Assembly: GCA_905221605.1 (NCBI GenBank)
Contig: CAJNDS010001435.1
Coordinates: forward strand, 665,001-729,000
Direction of reading: 5' to 3'
Length of the DNA: 64,000 bases
DNA from: Symbiodinium natans
Lineage: Eukaryota > Sar > Dinophyceae > Suessiales > Symbiodiniaceae
Shown: positions 57,421 through 64,000 of the stretch, piece by piece
How positions within the stretch are numbered: position 1 is the stretch's first letter
Layout of the letters: every line of letters begins with the position of its first letter
Notes under the pieces: model-generated
Seen by the model: the letters and a program-made list of their open reading frames with translations, nothing else
Database searches by the model: none
Told to the model about the DNA's origin: nothing
Program-made: the position numbers and the translations under genes

Positions 57421-57430
57421 GTTGTTCACA
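57300..57430 (+). repeat. Tandem duplication of about 65 bp
   Basis: Two diverged copies: AGGCTCCAAGTATGGGTTGT... and AGGCTCCGAGTTTGGGGAGT..., each with ATGTACGTCA(C/T)AGCACA and AAAGTAT(A/G)CAT(G/A)GTTGTTC. It lies just downstream of the stop of the membrane-protein gene and overlaps its last codons, so it may be 3' UTR. Confidence 0.85.
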
Positions 57431-58570
57431 TGCTTAGAGCCTTAGGGTTGGATAGAAGGCCGAGCGCTTCTCCCTCACTGCCGGAGGTGCTGCTCTCGTG
57501 AGACCTCTCCATCTCCTGACCACACCTCCACCAGTTTCCAAAGACGCCACCAATGGAAAGACAGGCCAATAGTACAGGGATGATGAAGAAGATCAGCGCC
57601 TGGGCGACGGTTGCCAGGAGCTCTGTTACTCGCCACCAGCAGCTGAGGTGTCCATGAAGGAAGCCCGACACGTTGCAGGCGCACGCCTCGGACCATGTCT
57701 TGCTCCACCAGTCGCTTTCAGATCCCAGGTGCCATCTTACCAAGGGCACGATGACCATCGCATACGTGCCGAGCACACAGACGTTTATGAGCCCGTACAG
57801 CACTATGGAGAGGTTCAGCATCCTAGGGGTTGTCAAGAACACAGAAACCAAGGAGTACCCTGTAAAGGCCGCCGCGAACATCCGCAGGAGCAGGTGCTTC
57901 CCAAATATCCAGGAGTACCTCCTTGTCAGTGCCTGCGCGACGGCGCCCGTCGTGATGGTTGCAGCGGAACCGACAAACTTCCGCATCCTGGGGATGCTAC
58001 TCCGAGCCCGGGCGGTCGCGTAGAAGTTCTGGAAGTCTGGCACGTCACACCAAATTCCATGAATCAAAAGCCGGGCTTCCAGGCTTTCCGGGATACTCAC
58101 TGCAAGGCTGAGAGATGCAAAGCCTGCAAACTGCAAGATGAAGGCGCTCTCAGGGCCTTTGGAAGACAAGGTTCCCAGGGCGAAGATTTGCACGGTTGTG
58201 GAGATGACGGTTTCAGTTAGCTCGTGGGCCTTGTGTTTGACGAACTCCTCGGTGGCGAAGCCGCGCTGCCAGGACTGCCACCAAGCGACGACACCGCGGT
58301 ATTGTAGCAGATCGCCAGAGAATCTGGCACTGCCCATGAAGCCAAAAGCAGTGCACACCAAGTAATATTGGTTGCCATTACGCAGGAAGGTAAGCATGGA
58401 CACAATGTCGAACAACGGCTCCGTAAGTGTGCCAACCAACGAGAACAGCAGCCTGTACTGCGACGCTCGTCGGTCGCTCCGTAGCTTTGCACAGTCGCAG
58501 TAACGAGCGCAACACCAGGGGAAGCCAAGCTCTCTTTCCTGGGCTGGACCGAAGGCTCCGATGTATGGTT
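57426..58570 (-). CDS. Polytopic membrane protein gene, XK-related-like
   Basis: One open frame of about 380 codons ending at 57426. It has at least seven hydrophobic segments, for example YYLVCTAFGFMG, ILQFAGFASLSLAVSIP, LLLRMFAAAFTGYSLVSVFL, IVLYGLINVCVLGTYAMVIV and ALIFFIIPVLLACLSIGGVF, and an acidic/Ser C-terminal tail. The N-terminal pattern LTEPLFDIVSMLTFLRNGNQ and the later ELTETVISTTVQIFALG recall XK-related scramblase-type proteins (D..T..F..G, then E....T..Q), but this is tentative. No ATG is present before VGTLTEP; the frame runs upstream to about 58570 (GFPWCCARYCDCAKLRSDRR), so a 5' exon or an intron border there is likely. No telomeric repeats inside; the gene is intron-poor, unlike its neighbours. 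Confidence 0.72.
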
Positions 58571-58706
58571 TAAGATGGTTTAAGTTTAAGAACTACAAGA
58601 ATTTGTCCAAGCATCCCTGAGGGTCCATCTGCTTCACATGTCAGGATTCTGCTTCCAAAAATCCCATAAAATCCATACCAAGGTATGTATGCACAGATGG
58701 CTTCCC

Positions 58707-59403
58707 TCATATTAGGGAGTGGGCCCTTGGGACATGTTCAAAGTGCTGCCCGGATTCTGGACAGGGGCCACCCTCAGACCGGGCACAGCAGCGGTGCGGG
58801 TTTGGGCCGAGGCTGCCTCTTTCCGGGCCCCTGGGCTGAGCTGCGAGTTCTAAACAAAGGATGGTACCTTAGCTGCCTAGTACCCTGGCCCACAAAAGGT
58901 TCAACTCTGGGTTTTAATTTGCGGGCTTACTATACCCGAAAAAATGTTCAGAAGTTTATTCTACTGGGCTCCTAAGGTACATGCAGCTGCTGCAAGGCCC
59001 AGCAGTCGGTAAACGGTCGCGTAGATGTAGACGTCCACCCAGCGCGGGATCCAGGCTCGGCCCAGCTTCCCAAGGGTGGCTTTCCAGCATGTTTGGGCAG
59101 CGCGCACAACATCGCTGCGCTCGTCAGCAAGCTGGGCTACAGAAAATGCCAGGGAAATTGCGCTGTAGCTTCCCAGCTTGGCTTCGCACCACTCGCAGCA
59201 GCTTGAAGCCTCAGCCCAGCTCCGCACGGTGTCACGATCACGAATGCTTTGGCACGCGGCGGGCTCTTCGGCTAGTGTCAAGTTGGCCTGCTTCAGCCGC
59301 TCATGAAAGTAGTCAACGTCGCCCAGACTCCAGGCGTATTTCTTGGGCTGATACAAGGGATCCAGCAGTCCATCGACCAGAGATGGGGCAAACATGCAGA
59401 TTC
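58707..59403 (-). CDS. Membrane-associated protein gene with one introner intron
   Basis: Exon 58981-59403 (acceptor GGTTCAG|GAA) encodes ICMFAPSLVDGLLDPLYQPK, WSLGDVDYFHERLKQANLTL, SWAEASSCCEWCEAKLGSYS, then VDVYIYATVYRLLGLAAAAC. Exon 58707-58867 continues in frame as TILCLELAAQPRGPERGSLG to a TGA at 58707-58709 once the 113-bp intron 58868-58980 is removed. Four Cys near CCEWC and a hydrophobic C-terminal helix suggest a membrane-anchored or secretory protein. Tandem with the XK-like gene. The 5' end lies upstream of 59403, probably across the telomere-like tract at 59.6-59.8 kb. Family unknown. Confidence 0.68.
58868..58975. mobile_element. Introner-like element (copy 4), a complete GT-AG intron
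   Basis: Bounded by GGTAC direct repeats (58863-58867 and 58976-58980). The inverted ends GTACCTTAGCTGCCTAGTA and GTACCTTAGGAGCCCAGTA agree at 16 of 19 positions. On the minus strand the donor GCAT|GTACC lies in the duplication and end, and the acceptor is GCTAAG|GTACC. Excision restores AAAACTILCLE in frame. It shares the core GGAGCCCAGT with copies at 15.5, 22.6 and 25.05 kb but has no telomeric tract. Confidence 0.85.
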
Positions 59404-59596
59404 CTGAACCATCCAATGTAGTTTTTTTTTGGTGCTCTATATTACACAAAAAAACAGGACCTACCCCAAAAGGAACATTAGAGCCTCTAGGTACCGACCG
59501 TGAGGACGAAGAGCCAGAAGAGCAACGGAGCGGCCCCGCCGCAGGCGCCCCTCGCCACTCTGCTAGCCGTACGAGGTTCCATGGCTTCCAAAAGAG

Positions 59597-59790
59597 GTTC
59601 GGTTTAAGGTTTACGGTTTAGGGTTGAGGGTTTGGGGTTTGGGGTTTAGAGTTTAGGGTTCAGGGTTTAGGGTATAGGGTATAGGGTATAGGGTATAGGG
59701 TATAGGGTTTAGGGTTTAGGGTTTAGGGTTTAGGGTTTAGGGTTTAGGGTTTAGGGTTTAGGGTTTAGGGTTTAGGGTTTAGGGTTTAGG
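59597..59790 (+). repeat. Telomere-like tract with (GGGTATA)n block
   Basis: The most distal large telomere-like tract. It contains a run of GGGTATA units at about 59670-59706, then canonical units to 59790. Beyond it only scattered, short telomere-like motifs remain to 64 kb. Confidence 0.93.
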
Positions 59791-59799
59791 GCGTCTCGA

Positions 59800-60480
59800 C
59801 TGGAACCAAGACAAGCTAGATCCCAAAGTTTCGATCCGAACCAAGACCCGGAAGCGAAAGTTTCGAGTCGAAGCAGTGTTTCGAGCCGGCATCCTAGTCC
59901 GAAAGTTTCGACACGGAAAACGAGTTCTTGGAACCTTCCGGCGATCCGGAGAAGGCTGATTTGGCTTACTAAATTCTGCTAATAAAAACTGCATTTTGAT
60001 CAGGGCCGGGTGCCCAGGTCGAGACACCCCTCTTTCTTCGTTTGTGTCTGCTCCAAAGCACACAATTCGACCTGAAAATTGGTACAGGCTGATCCCAAAG
60101 TTTAGATCAGACACCCAAACCCGGATCCGACAGTTTCGACCCGAAAAACATCCCAAGTTTCGACCTTGAAAGCATGGAGGGGGGTGCGGGGGCTCGATCC
60201 GAGAATCCGGTTCGGGCAATGACCTTGAATTTGGACGAAAATCTCAAATCCGAACAACGGCGGTTTCGACCTCGAAAAATTGTTCAGGGATGAAAAATTT
60301 GCTTTGGATTTCCGCCTTTAACTACGACTAGAATCCCAAAATCCTAAAAAACAGATTTCGATGTGGAAATTGGCTTAGGCACAAAAAATTTTGGTTTGGA
60401 TTTCCGCCTTCTAAATATAACTAGAATCCCAAATCCTAAAAAACCGGTTTCGACACGAAGTACCGAGAGCCGAGGTTTTA
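59800..60480 (+). repeat. Degenerate repeat field with TTTCGA motifs
   Basis: The motif (A/G)(A/G)TTTCGA followed by cc or ac and (C/T)GAAA recurs at about ten sites (for example 59827, 59858, 59906, 60137, 60155, 60262, 60356, 60447). Two copies of about 75 bp, 60290-60362 and 60381-60453, share TTTGGATTTCCGCCTT and ACTAGAATCCCAAA.CCTAAA. The 146-codon minus frame at 59.8-60.2 kb is probably due to the repeat. Confidence 0.75.
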
Positions 60481-60924
60481 GGGTAACTACTATATTATAA
60501 TATAGAATGTCGGTCATGTACACGGAGTCCGACATTCTCTCGGACAAATTCGGATTGAACGTCCTGTCGTCTTCGGCCACCAAGTACTAGCGATGGCACG
60601 CACTGGAATCTATACGGAGTGCAGTATTGCACACTTCAACATGACACCGTACAAAGTGGCACACCAGCCGAGGTCACTCCTCTAACGCCTCAAGGCGTTG
60701 GAGAGACGCGCCGGTGAGTTCAGGGTTTCGGGTGTAGGGTTTAGGGTTCAGGGTTCAGCATCTCAGTTCGAGCATTTACTAGGCCAGCAGTGTGTGTAGG
60801 TAACGGAAAAAACTTACCCGCCCAAAGAATTCCATAACATTAAGAAAATACAAGGTTTATGATTTTCTCTTCGGATGCACTAATCCACAAACAATTACGC
60901 CGTGGTACCAAGCACTTAACACAG

Positions 60925-61045
60925 CCACGCCAGGCCTTGAGGCCTTGAAACCCAAACACCAGGCCTTGAAGCCCTGAAACCCTAAACACTAGGCATTGAA
61001 GCCCTGAAACCTTAAACACCAGGCCGTGAGGCCCTGAAACCCTAA
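60925..61045 (+). repeat. Four-copy minisatellite (about 31 bp)
   Basis: Units of type ACCAGGCCTTGAAGCCCTGA followed by AACCCTAAAC. The second half of each unit contains a telomere-like AACCCTAAA, so the unit looks like a telomeric motif captured into a longer repeat. A minus frame reads GLVFKVSGLQCLVFRVSGLQ. Confidence 0.88.
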
Positions 61046-61313
61046 ACAAACCCTTTTTCAAAGCGGACGCCCCTTTACCACATCAGCAGCACAGTGGGCC
61101 GGTCTGTTGCGACGAAGTGAGACAAAAAGCAACTAAGCAGAGAACGTCACCAACAAGGAAAGCAAGCAAACTAGAGCTCAATCTAAGGTGAAACGTTTCC
61201 CACTCTCAGCACACAAGGAGGTGGAAGTAGACCAGTCGGTTTAAACTCGTGCAGCGCAGGGAAAGCTGCAAAATGCAGACGTAGTGCCAGAGACAAAACC
61301 ACCATCCATTCCA

Positions 61314-62147
61314 CTATCCATTCCAGAGGAGTCGAGGATCTGCGAAGACGGCCTCAGCCGGAACATTGACATCTGTATGACGCCATCTTTGGTAGAAGGC
61401 TGCTCCAATAGCGCCCCCCCATAAATTGGCACGCTGGCAAGTTGCGCAAGTGCAAAATTGGCGATTTTCGGAGCTACACTCGACAAACTTGGCGGCCTTG
61501 CGGGACACAAAGACGTAGTAGTGAAACTTTACTGTGATCACAGGGGCGTAGCTCGACTCAAGGCTCCTGTTCATGTACTGGTACTTGAGGCTCTCAATCT
61601 CGTCCTTAAACAGCTCGACCGTTCCTAGCAAAGATGCCATCTTGTACTCCAAGTTCTCCAGAATCGTGTAGTCTCTGGGCTTCAGGGTTTCCTCGGGCTT
61701 ATTCTTGTAGTGCGTATTGGGCTCTTCCTGGGTGAGTGCAATAACTGGAGCGAGGTTGCTTTGGGAAATCTTCACGTACTCAAGCTGGGGCATATTCTGG
61801 AAACCTTTCTTGACATCCTCAAGGGCATAGTTCAGGTCTTCCTTGAGGGATCTACTCTTTCCTGCAAACACACCGACTTCGAACACTATCACGCAAATGA
61901 TCATCGCCAAACACCACGTCCAGCGGCATGCGGTGTCCACATTTCCAACAGCCACTCTCTTCTTCACTTGGTTCCTGACGGAAACCACATTCCACACATA
62001 GTTTCCCACAAGAGCAATCAACGCTCTTGATATAGGCTTACTGACTTGTTGCCATGTGCGGTGTAAAGGGAAAGTCTGTTGGTTAGGCAGGCAACAAGTA
62101 CTTCCAGGAACGCACACAGCGTGTTTTGCCGCTGCCAGGGGCACCAT
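61314..62147 (-). CDS. Single-span coiled-coil membrane protein (277 aa if start at 62147)
   Basis: ATG at 62147 (MVPLAAAKHAVCVPGSTCCL) is possible, but the first 35 residues overlap the P-loop frame, so translation may really enter from a spliced upstream exon. Then come ISRALIALVGNYVWNVVSVR, a transmembrane helix WCLAMIICVIVFEVGVFAG (about residues 78-96), a charged helix region SLKEDLNYALEDVKKGFQ and ENLEYKMASLLGTVELFKDE, and a C-terminal part with FVECSSENRQFCTCATCQ (four Cys, possibly metal-binding). No family recognised. A+T content is higher than in genes to the left. Confidence 0.55.
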   Translation of the reverse strand: MVPLAAAKHAVCVPGSTCCLPNQQTFPLHRTWQQVSKPISRALIALVGNYVWNVVSVRNQVKKRVAVGNVDTACRWTWCLAMIICVIVFEVGVFAGKSRSLKEDLNYALEDVKKGFQNMPQLEYVKISQSNLAPVIALTQEEPNTHYKNKPEETLKPRDYTILENLEYKMASLLGTVELFKDEIESLKYQYMNRSLESSYAPVITVKFHYYVFVSRKAAKFVECSSENRQFCTCATCQRANLWGGAIGAAFYQRWRHTDVNVPAEAVFADPRLLWNG

Positions 62148-62405
62148 TGATAAAGACAGAGAAGCGAAAAATAATTGTGCGAGACGCTTTGGGTTCAGCA
62201 GATGCCACAGACCTGCTTAGCCAGAGCCATTCCAGCTTTTGCTTTAAGGGTCCACGTGCGTGTTTTGGCCACTTTATAATTGTAGTGTAGTTAGGCTGCA
62301 TTGAAGGTTCCTTTGTGTTGTAGAAGGCACGACAGCCCCTTGGAAGGTCCAAATGCGCCGGTTTGCCTTGAAGGGAGCCCTCCTTGCAGGAAAGGAGAGT
62401 TCAAA
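62083..62405 (-). CDS. P-loop NTP-binding frame (Walker A)
   Basis: Open frame containing KWPKHARGPLKQKLEWLWLS and then IIFRFSVFINGAPGSGKTRC. GAPGSGKT preceded by a hydrophobic strand is a textbook Walker A motif. The frame stops 14 residues later (WKYLLPA-stop), and no Walker B follows in it. It overlaps the coiled-coil frame in another register, so an intron or frameshift in this 60-bp overlap, or pseudogenisation, is likely. A possible donor GGAA|GTACTTG and acceptor CCAACAG|A lie within the overlap. Start unknown; an internal Met is at MQPNYTT. Confidence 0.5.
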
Positions 62406-62419
62406 CTTGATGGACAGGG

Positions 62420-62642
62420 ACGGCCTGTGATCCAAGGGCAAATTCCTTCTTCTGTCTGCAACACAAGCGGCCCGTTGAAAATCAATGCATTTGTTAGAGT
62501 AAAACTTCATGTGCGGCAGGTTAACTTGGCGGAAAATCCGCTCAATTTGGATGCGGTGCGGCCTGCTTCCAGAATGCACTTCTAAGCGACGGAATGGCCA
62601 GATGAAACCAGATCCAATGAATCTAATGTCTTCTTTCGTCAA
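62420..62642 (-). CDS. Possible coding segment upstream of the P-loop frame
   Basis: Minus frame TKEDIRFIGSGFIWPFRRLE, VHSGSRPHRIQIERIFRQVN then LPHMKFYSNKCIDFQRA looks protein-like and lies just 5' of the P-loop frame in a different register. May be an exon or pseudogene part of the same unit. Confidence 0.4.
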
Positions 62643-62708
62643 ACGCTACGTAAAGTAGACTTGTGCGTTCCCTTCAGGTTTCTGTCCATCAAGTCCGTTG
62701 GAGAAGTT

Positions 62709-63035
62709 TCAACTGTTTCCGGTTGTGAGGCCTAGGTAGGCTCTACCAGCAAGCAATGCAACTGCAGCCGCTGGCGGCACGTTGACTTGCAGATCTGTGA
62801 GCCTGCCCTGTCTGTTCTTTCCATTTGGGGCCACCTGCACATTGTTAGGGTAGACCTCCGGCTCGCGAAGGTGGCGCATGTTGATGTGCGTCGAAGCAAC
62901 AATCCTTCTAGCCAAAAATTCAAATATTTGGTTGTCTAGACACCTGGAATGTCTGAGACAGCAAAGAAAAAGATCATGGAATCCTGCAAGTTCTCCAAAG
63001 AAAGTCGGCGGCATTAAAAACGCTCTGCCAGTGTG
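62709..63035 (-). CDS. Unidentified protein segment (about 108 aa)
   Basis: Frame TGRAFLMPPTFFGELAGFHD, LFLCCLRHSRCLDNQIFEFL, ARRIVASTHINMRHLREPEV, YPNNVQVAPNGKNRQGRLTD, LQVNVPPAAAVALLAGRAYL then GLTTGNS-stop. Balanced composition suggests a genuine coding exon. Candidate start is the internal Met of MPPTFFGE. Family unknown; it could belong to the same unit as the P-loop frame. Confidence 0.5.
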   Translation of the reverse strand, partial: HTGRAFLMPPTFFGELAGFHDLFLCCLRHSRCLDNQIFEFLARRIVASTHINMRHLREPEVYPNNVQVAPNGKNRQGRLTDLQVNVPPAAAVALLAGRAYLGLTTGNS

Positions 63036-63205
63036 CACAGCGTTCCTCTAACGCTGATGAAGCCTTGCCATCGGCCAGGATTGGATCTCTCCGTCAGTTT
63101 TGCCAATCGGGAAAGGACGACACCCCCCTTGAGTGCAGAGGGTTCAGGCACTGTGGAATTCCGATGGCAATACATTTTGTACCAGGGCCTTTGAGTTGTT
63201 GACAC
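63014..63205 (-). CDS. Unidentified open frame overlapping the previous one
   Basis: Frame DVSTTQRPWYKMYCHRNSTV, PEPSALKGGVVLSRLAKLTE then RSNPGRWQGFISVRGTLCTL-AERF-stop. It overlaps 62709-63035 by about 20 bases in another register, so the two may be exons of one gene separated by a splice or frameshift. Confidence 0.38.
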   Translation of the reverse strand: MSTTQRPWYKMYCHRNSTVPEPSALKGGVVLSRLAKLTERSNPGRWQGFISVRGTLCTLAERF

Positions 63206-63214
63206 ATCCACTTT

Positions 63215-63441
63215 TGAGGAACATTTTTCTGCTGAGTCTTTTAGGACTTACAGCCCCAGGAATGATCATTTGGATCAGTCTTTCTTTTGTGTGTCAAAGA
63301 AGAGAACATCGACATCGTTTGCTGACAGGAAGTAGAGCCACCAGACGAAGGAGAAGACCTTCATTCTGGACGTGCAGGAAGATGCACCAGGCCATGCTGC
63401 TTTGTGTTTTGTGCTACAGCAATTTAGCAGTTGCAGAGGGA
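63215..63441 (+). other. Leader region upstream of the gag frame
   Basis: Between the minus-strand frames and the gag start. It may hold the 5' LTR end and primer-binding site, but no LTR border (TG..CA) or tRNA-complementary site could be confirmed. Confidence 0.3.
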
Positions 63442-64000
63442 ATGGAGCAAGCGTTACAAGCATTGACAGCACAGACAGCAGCAACAGCAGAACAAATACA
63501 TCAGATGGCACAAATTGTCAGTACAGCCACAAGCAGCTCCAGCAACACCCAAGAAGGAATGGCAACACTGTTCAATCAGTGGGCCCAAGAAGGAGCACAA
63601 AGAGAAAGGATGCTAGCGACTTTGAAGGAAATCAGCGAGCAGTCAATTTCTGGATTCAAAGAAAGCCAGGAATCAGTTGCGACTCAGCTTCGAGCAGCAG
63701 TGAAGGAGTCAAGAAACATCGGTGAGGTAGAATTGCACAAGCTGGTGAAGGCCCCTGATGTCTTCGCTCCTACAAGTTGGCAGGAAGAAAAGAACAACTT
63801 TGCAGAGTTCAAACACCGCCTCAGAACATGGTTGGGATCATTGGATAGTCGCATTGTGGCAGCCTTGGATGTGGTGGAGAGAGCACCGCATGAGCCCTTG
63901 AACATGGCCGATATGACTGAAGCAGGAAAGGAAACGTCAAGGAGAATCTATAGCATCATGTCCTCGTACACGAAGAACAGGCCACAACGAGTTGTCCATG
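63442..64000 (+). CDS. Retrotransposon gag-like polyprotein, 5' part (runs off window)
   Basis: Plus-strand frame open to the last base. I choose ATG 63442 (MEQALQALTAQTAATAEQIH) because it starts the Gln/Ala-rich helical region; the frame is also open from ATG 63382, with a hydrophobic MHQAMLLCVLCYSNLAVAEG extension. Then come a helical stretch, LHKLVKAPDVFAPTSWQEEK, NNFAEFKHRLRTWLGSLDSR and TSRRIYSIMSSYTKNRPQRV. The order (coiled-coil N-terminus, xxFxPxxW..E...F..FK..L..W motif, YS.M.SYTKNRP) is that of LTR-retrotransposon gag proteins abundant in dinoflagellate genomes. Protease, RT and integrase would lie beyond 64000. It is the only clear plus-strand gene here. Confidence 0.72.
   Translation, partial: MEQALQALTAQTAATAEQIHQMAQIVSTATSSSSNTQEGMATLFNQWAQEGAQRERMLATLKEISEQSISGFKESQESVATQLRAAVKESRNIGEVELHKLVKAPDVFAPTSWQEEKNNFAEFKHRLRTWLGSLDSRIVAALDVVERAPHEPLNMADMTEAGKETSRRIYSIMSSYTKNRPQRVVH

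Larger units (their letters stand above)
1382..59790. repeat. Further telomere-like tracts in both orientations (dispersed)
   Basis: Other clear tracts. CCCTAAA orientation: 1382-1505, 2529-2650, 3890-3970, 4505-4590, 5080-5136, 5572-5740, 6530-6618, 8543-8640, 9600-9690, 9860-9960, 13265-13395, 15535-15621, 17645-17735, 19062-19150, 22255-22342, 23055-23127, 24200-24290, 26670-26750, 32325-32433, 33290-33410, 34672-34752, 37700-37807. TTTAGGG orientation: 4010-4082, 5284-5369, 5857-5993, 7075-7170, 9370-9497, 13078-13180, 15945-16023, 18825-18960, 20990-21085, 23205-23287, 27379-27486, 29600-29690, 37960-38140, 38645-38743, 54318-54510, 56280-56352. Limits are by eye. Essentially all fall outside recognised exons. 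Confidence 0.9.

Noticed and set aside
57648-58220. Plus-strand frame of 190 codons opposite the XK-like gene
   Set aside because: Shadow frame; the minus frame has regular membrane segments and a longer open length.
63372-63725. Plus-strand frame of 117 codons before the gag frame
   Set aside because: Overlaps gag in another register; the gag register is open to the window end and matches the family.

Overview
The window looks like nuclear DNA of a dinoflagellate (or a close alveolate relative). The reasons are plant-type telomeric heptamers (TTTAGGG), short GC-rich exons in long introns, introns that fit only if GT, GC and GA donors are all allowed with AG|G acceptors, exons that are almost all on one strand, and a retrotransposon gag of a kind common in dinoflagellates. 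No rRNA, tRNA, CRISPR or bacterial operon structure was seen. All assignments come from reading and translating by eye.

Layout, all on the minus strand unless stated. (1) 1-10.6 kb: about 25 tiny exons of a cysteine-rich modular, probably secreted protein. Its module (CPVxC unit, YDxxG..W unit, TC..CPC unit) is cut into about three exons. (2) 11.2-13.8 kb: mostly repeats, including a 0.55 kb array of a variant heptamer. (3) 14.0-18.6 kb: a mucin-like surface protein with Thr/Ser stalks and a C-terminal hydrophobic tail typical of a GPI signal. (4) 20-47.5 kb: dozens of small exons for largely helical, Ala/Glu/Gln-rich proteins, with one intronless gene (25.7-26.4 kb) and an extracellular-type Cys/Ser-rich exon set (28.5-29.1 kb). 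(5) About 50-56 kb: an SGNH/GDSL-type hydrolase split over many exons (GDS, NxGxxG and GGND blocks recognised), with further exons around it. (6) 57.4-59.4 kb: two membrane-protein genes with almost no telomeric repeats; the upstream one carries a transposon-like intron. (7) 59.4-63.2 kb: A+T-richer DNA with degenerate tandem repeats and several minus-strand reading frames, including a P-loop (GAPGSGKT) frame and a coiled-coil membrane protein. (8) 63.38 kb to the end, plus strand: the 5' part of a retrotransposon gag.

The outstanding feature is that nearly every intron from 0 to 59 kb holds one or more tracts of telomere-like repeats in either orientation, from a few units to more than 200 bp, with homogenised variants (TTTAGGC, TTTTAGGG, CCCCTAAA, GGGCTTA, GGGTATA, TTTGGGG). 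Two introns are transposon-like elements with terminal inverted repeats and target-site duplications; cutting each out restores an open frame exactly, and one of them has a telomeric tract inside it. This suggests introner-type intron gain followed by telomeric repeat seeding. At least two further MITE-like families lie in the introns.
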